A stretch of 64,000 bases of DNA. Source: Mesostigma viride (Eukaryota; Streptophyta; Mesostigmatophyceae; Mesostigmatales; Mesostigmataceae). A program made the translations under genes and the position numbers. Location of the stretch: positions 126,001 to 190,000 of the forward strand of contig RPFO01000240.1 of NCBI GenBank assembly GCA_009746045.1, written 5' to 3'. The notes below the pieces were generated by a model. It saw nothing but the letters and a program-made list of their open reading frames with translations, had not been told where the DNA came from and did no database searches. This document shows, in pieces, positions 63,670-64,000 of this stretch. Each line of letters starts with the position of its first letter. Position 1 is the first letter of the stretch.

Positions 63670-64000
63670 AACTGCTTGATTGCCCGTGCTCCTACCTCCT
63701 GTAGTACCTCATCATCTACCCTGCTCACAAAAGCCAGGTGGGGTGCACATGTAGCACATAGCCAACCAAGCTTGCCTCTAATGGTAGGGCACAAGTCAGG
63801 GGTGATGGTGGCAGGCAGGACATCCAGACAAGACTTAATGTATTCAGCGGAGGCCTGCATGGAACAAACCCAGCTGCCCTGCTGCTGCAGCAATTCAAGC
63901 ATCATGCCACAGAACTTGACTGGCTCCTTGCCCAGCTCTAGCTGCTTGCCAATCTCAAAGCTAGCAGACACCTGAGCTATGAAAGCATCCACTGCAGCTC
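63670..64000 (-). CDS. El8 RT C-terminal part (continues past window)
   Basis: Similar to El4: FIAQVSASFEIGKQLELGK, PVKFCGMM, TIRGKLGWLCATCAPHL, EVGARAIKQLL. It is open to the window edge and joins 54522 in frame after El9 is removed. Confidence 0.88.

Larger units (their letters stand above)
53335..64000 (-). mobile_element. El8: copia-like element of the El4 type, split by El9
   Basis: Reads leftward: RT at 63670-64000 (open to the window edge), El9 inserted, then RT end and RNase H at 53975-54522, a 3' UTR, and a probable 240-bp 3' LTR. The two pol parts join in frame once El9 and one GCAAT copy are removed. The visible coding part is intact. Confidence 0.88.

Overview
The window is eukaryotic and consists almost entirely of transposable elements; I recognise no ordinary host gene. 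The evidence for a eukaryote is GT-AG introns in a hAT transposase fragment, LTR retrotransposons with 5-bp target duplications, a LINE, and a short TTTAGGG-type (plant/green-alga type) telomere-like motif. Together with the GC-rich coding regions this suggests a green-lineage alga, but that placement is inference.

Left part (1-22157): an old minus-strand element (El4) was entered by El3 (12003-18162, TSD GAGGG) and by a canonical copia element, El1 (1-11638, minus). El1 was itself split in gag by El2 (4746-10488, TSD CTTGG). The right end of El4 abuts a 5'-truncated hAT transposase gene (22172-23683).

Middle (24249-33185): a complete LINE lies on the minus strand between 13-bp target duplications. 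It has a 5' region of 16 tandem 170-bp monomers, a PHD-finger ORF1, a repeat-rich spacer, and a long ORF2 with RING and zinc fingers, reverse transcriptase and a restriction-like endonuclease. A second, 5'-truncated copy lies at 51393-51980.

Right part (33511-64000): El7, known from an LTR remnant and an upstream ORF, was entered by El6 (35365-52806, TSD GTATT). El6 was entered by El5 (40455-47381, TSD AGGAC) and by the LINE fragment. El8 (minus, 53335 to the window end) was entered by El9 (54528-63664, TSD GCAAT). El9 carries a 658-bp non-autonomous insertion (56720-57377, TSD CTCTC) whose 76-bp terminal repeats are perfect palindromes.

El2-El6, El8 and El9 belong to one divergent copia-like lineage. 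Where the whole order is visible it reads GAG - integrase - protease-like - RT - RNase H, with the protease after rather than before the integrase. The protease triad is DTQ/DTN, the RT box is H/Y-G/A-D-D, and most members end in AGTT...AACT instead of TG...CA. El5 and El9 join gag and pol in one frame across the readthrough context UGA CUA G, and El6 across UGA CUU. El6, El7 and El9 carry an extra ORF (ORF0) before gag. Most copies have one to several frameshifts, several of them at G/C homopolymers, so coding entries are mostly marked pseudogene even where the LTRs are nearly identical and the insertions must be young.
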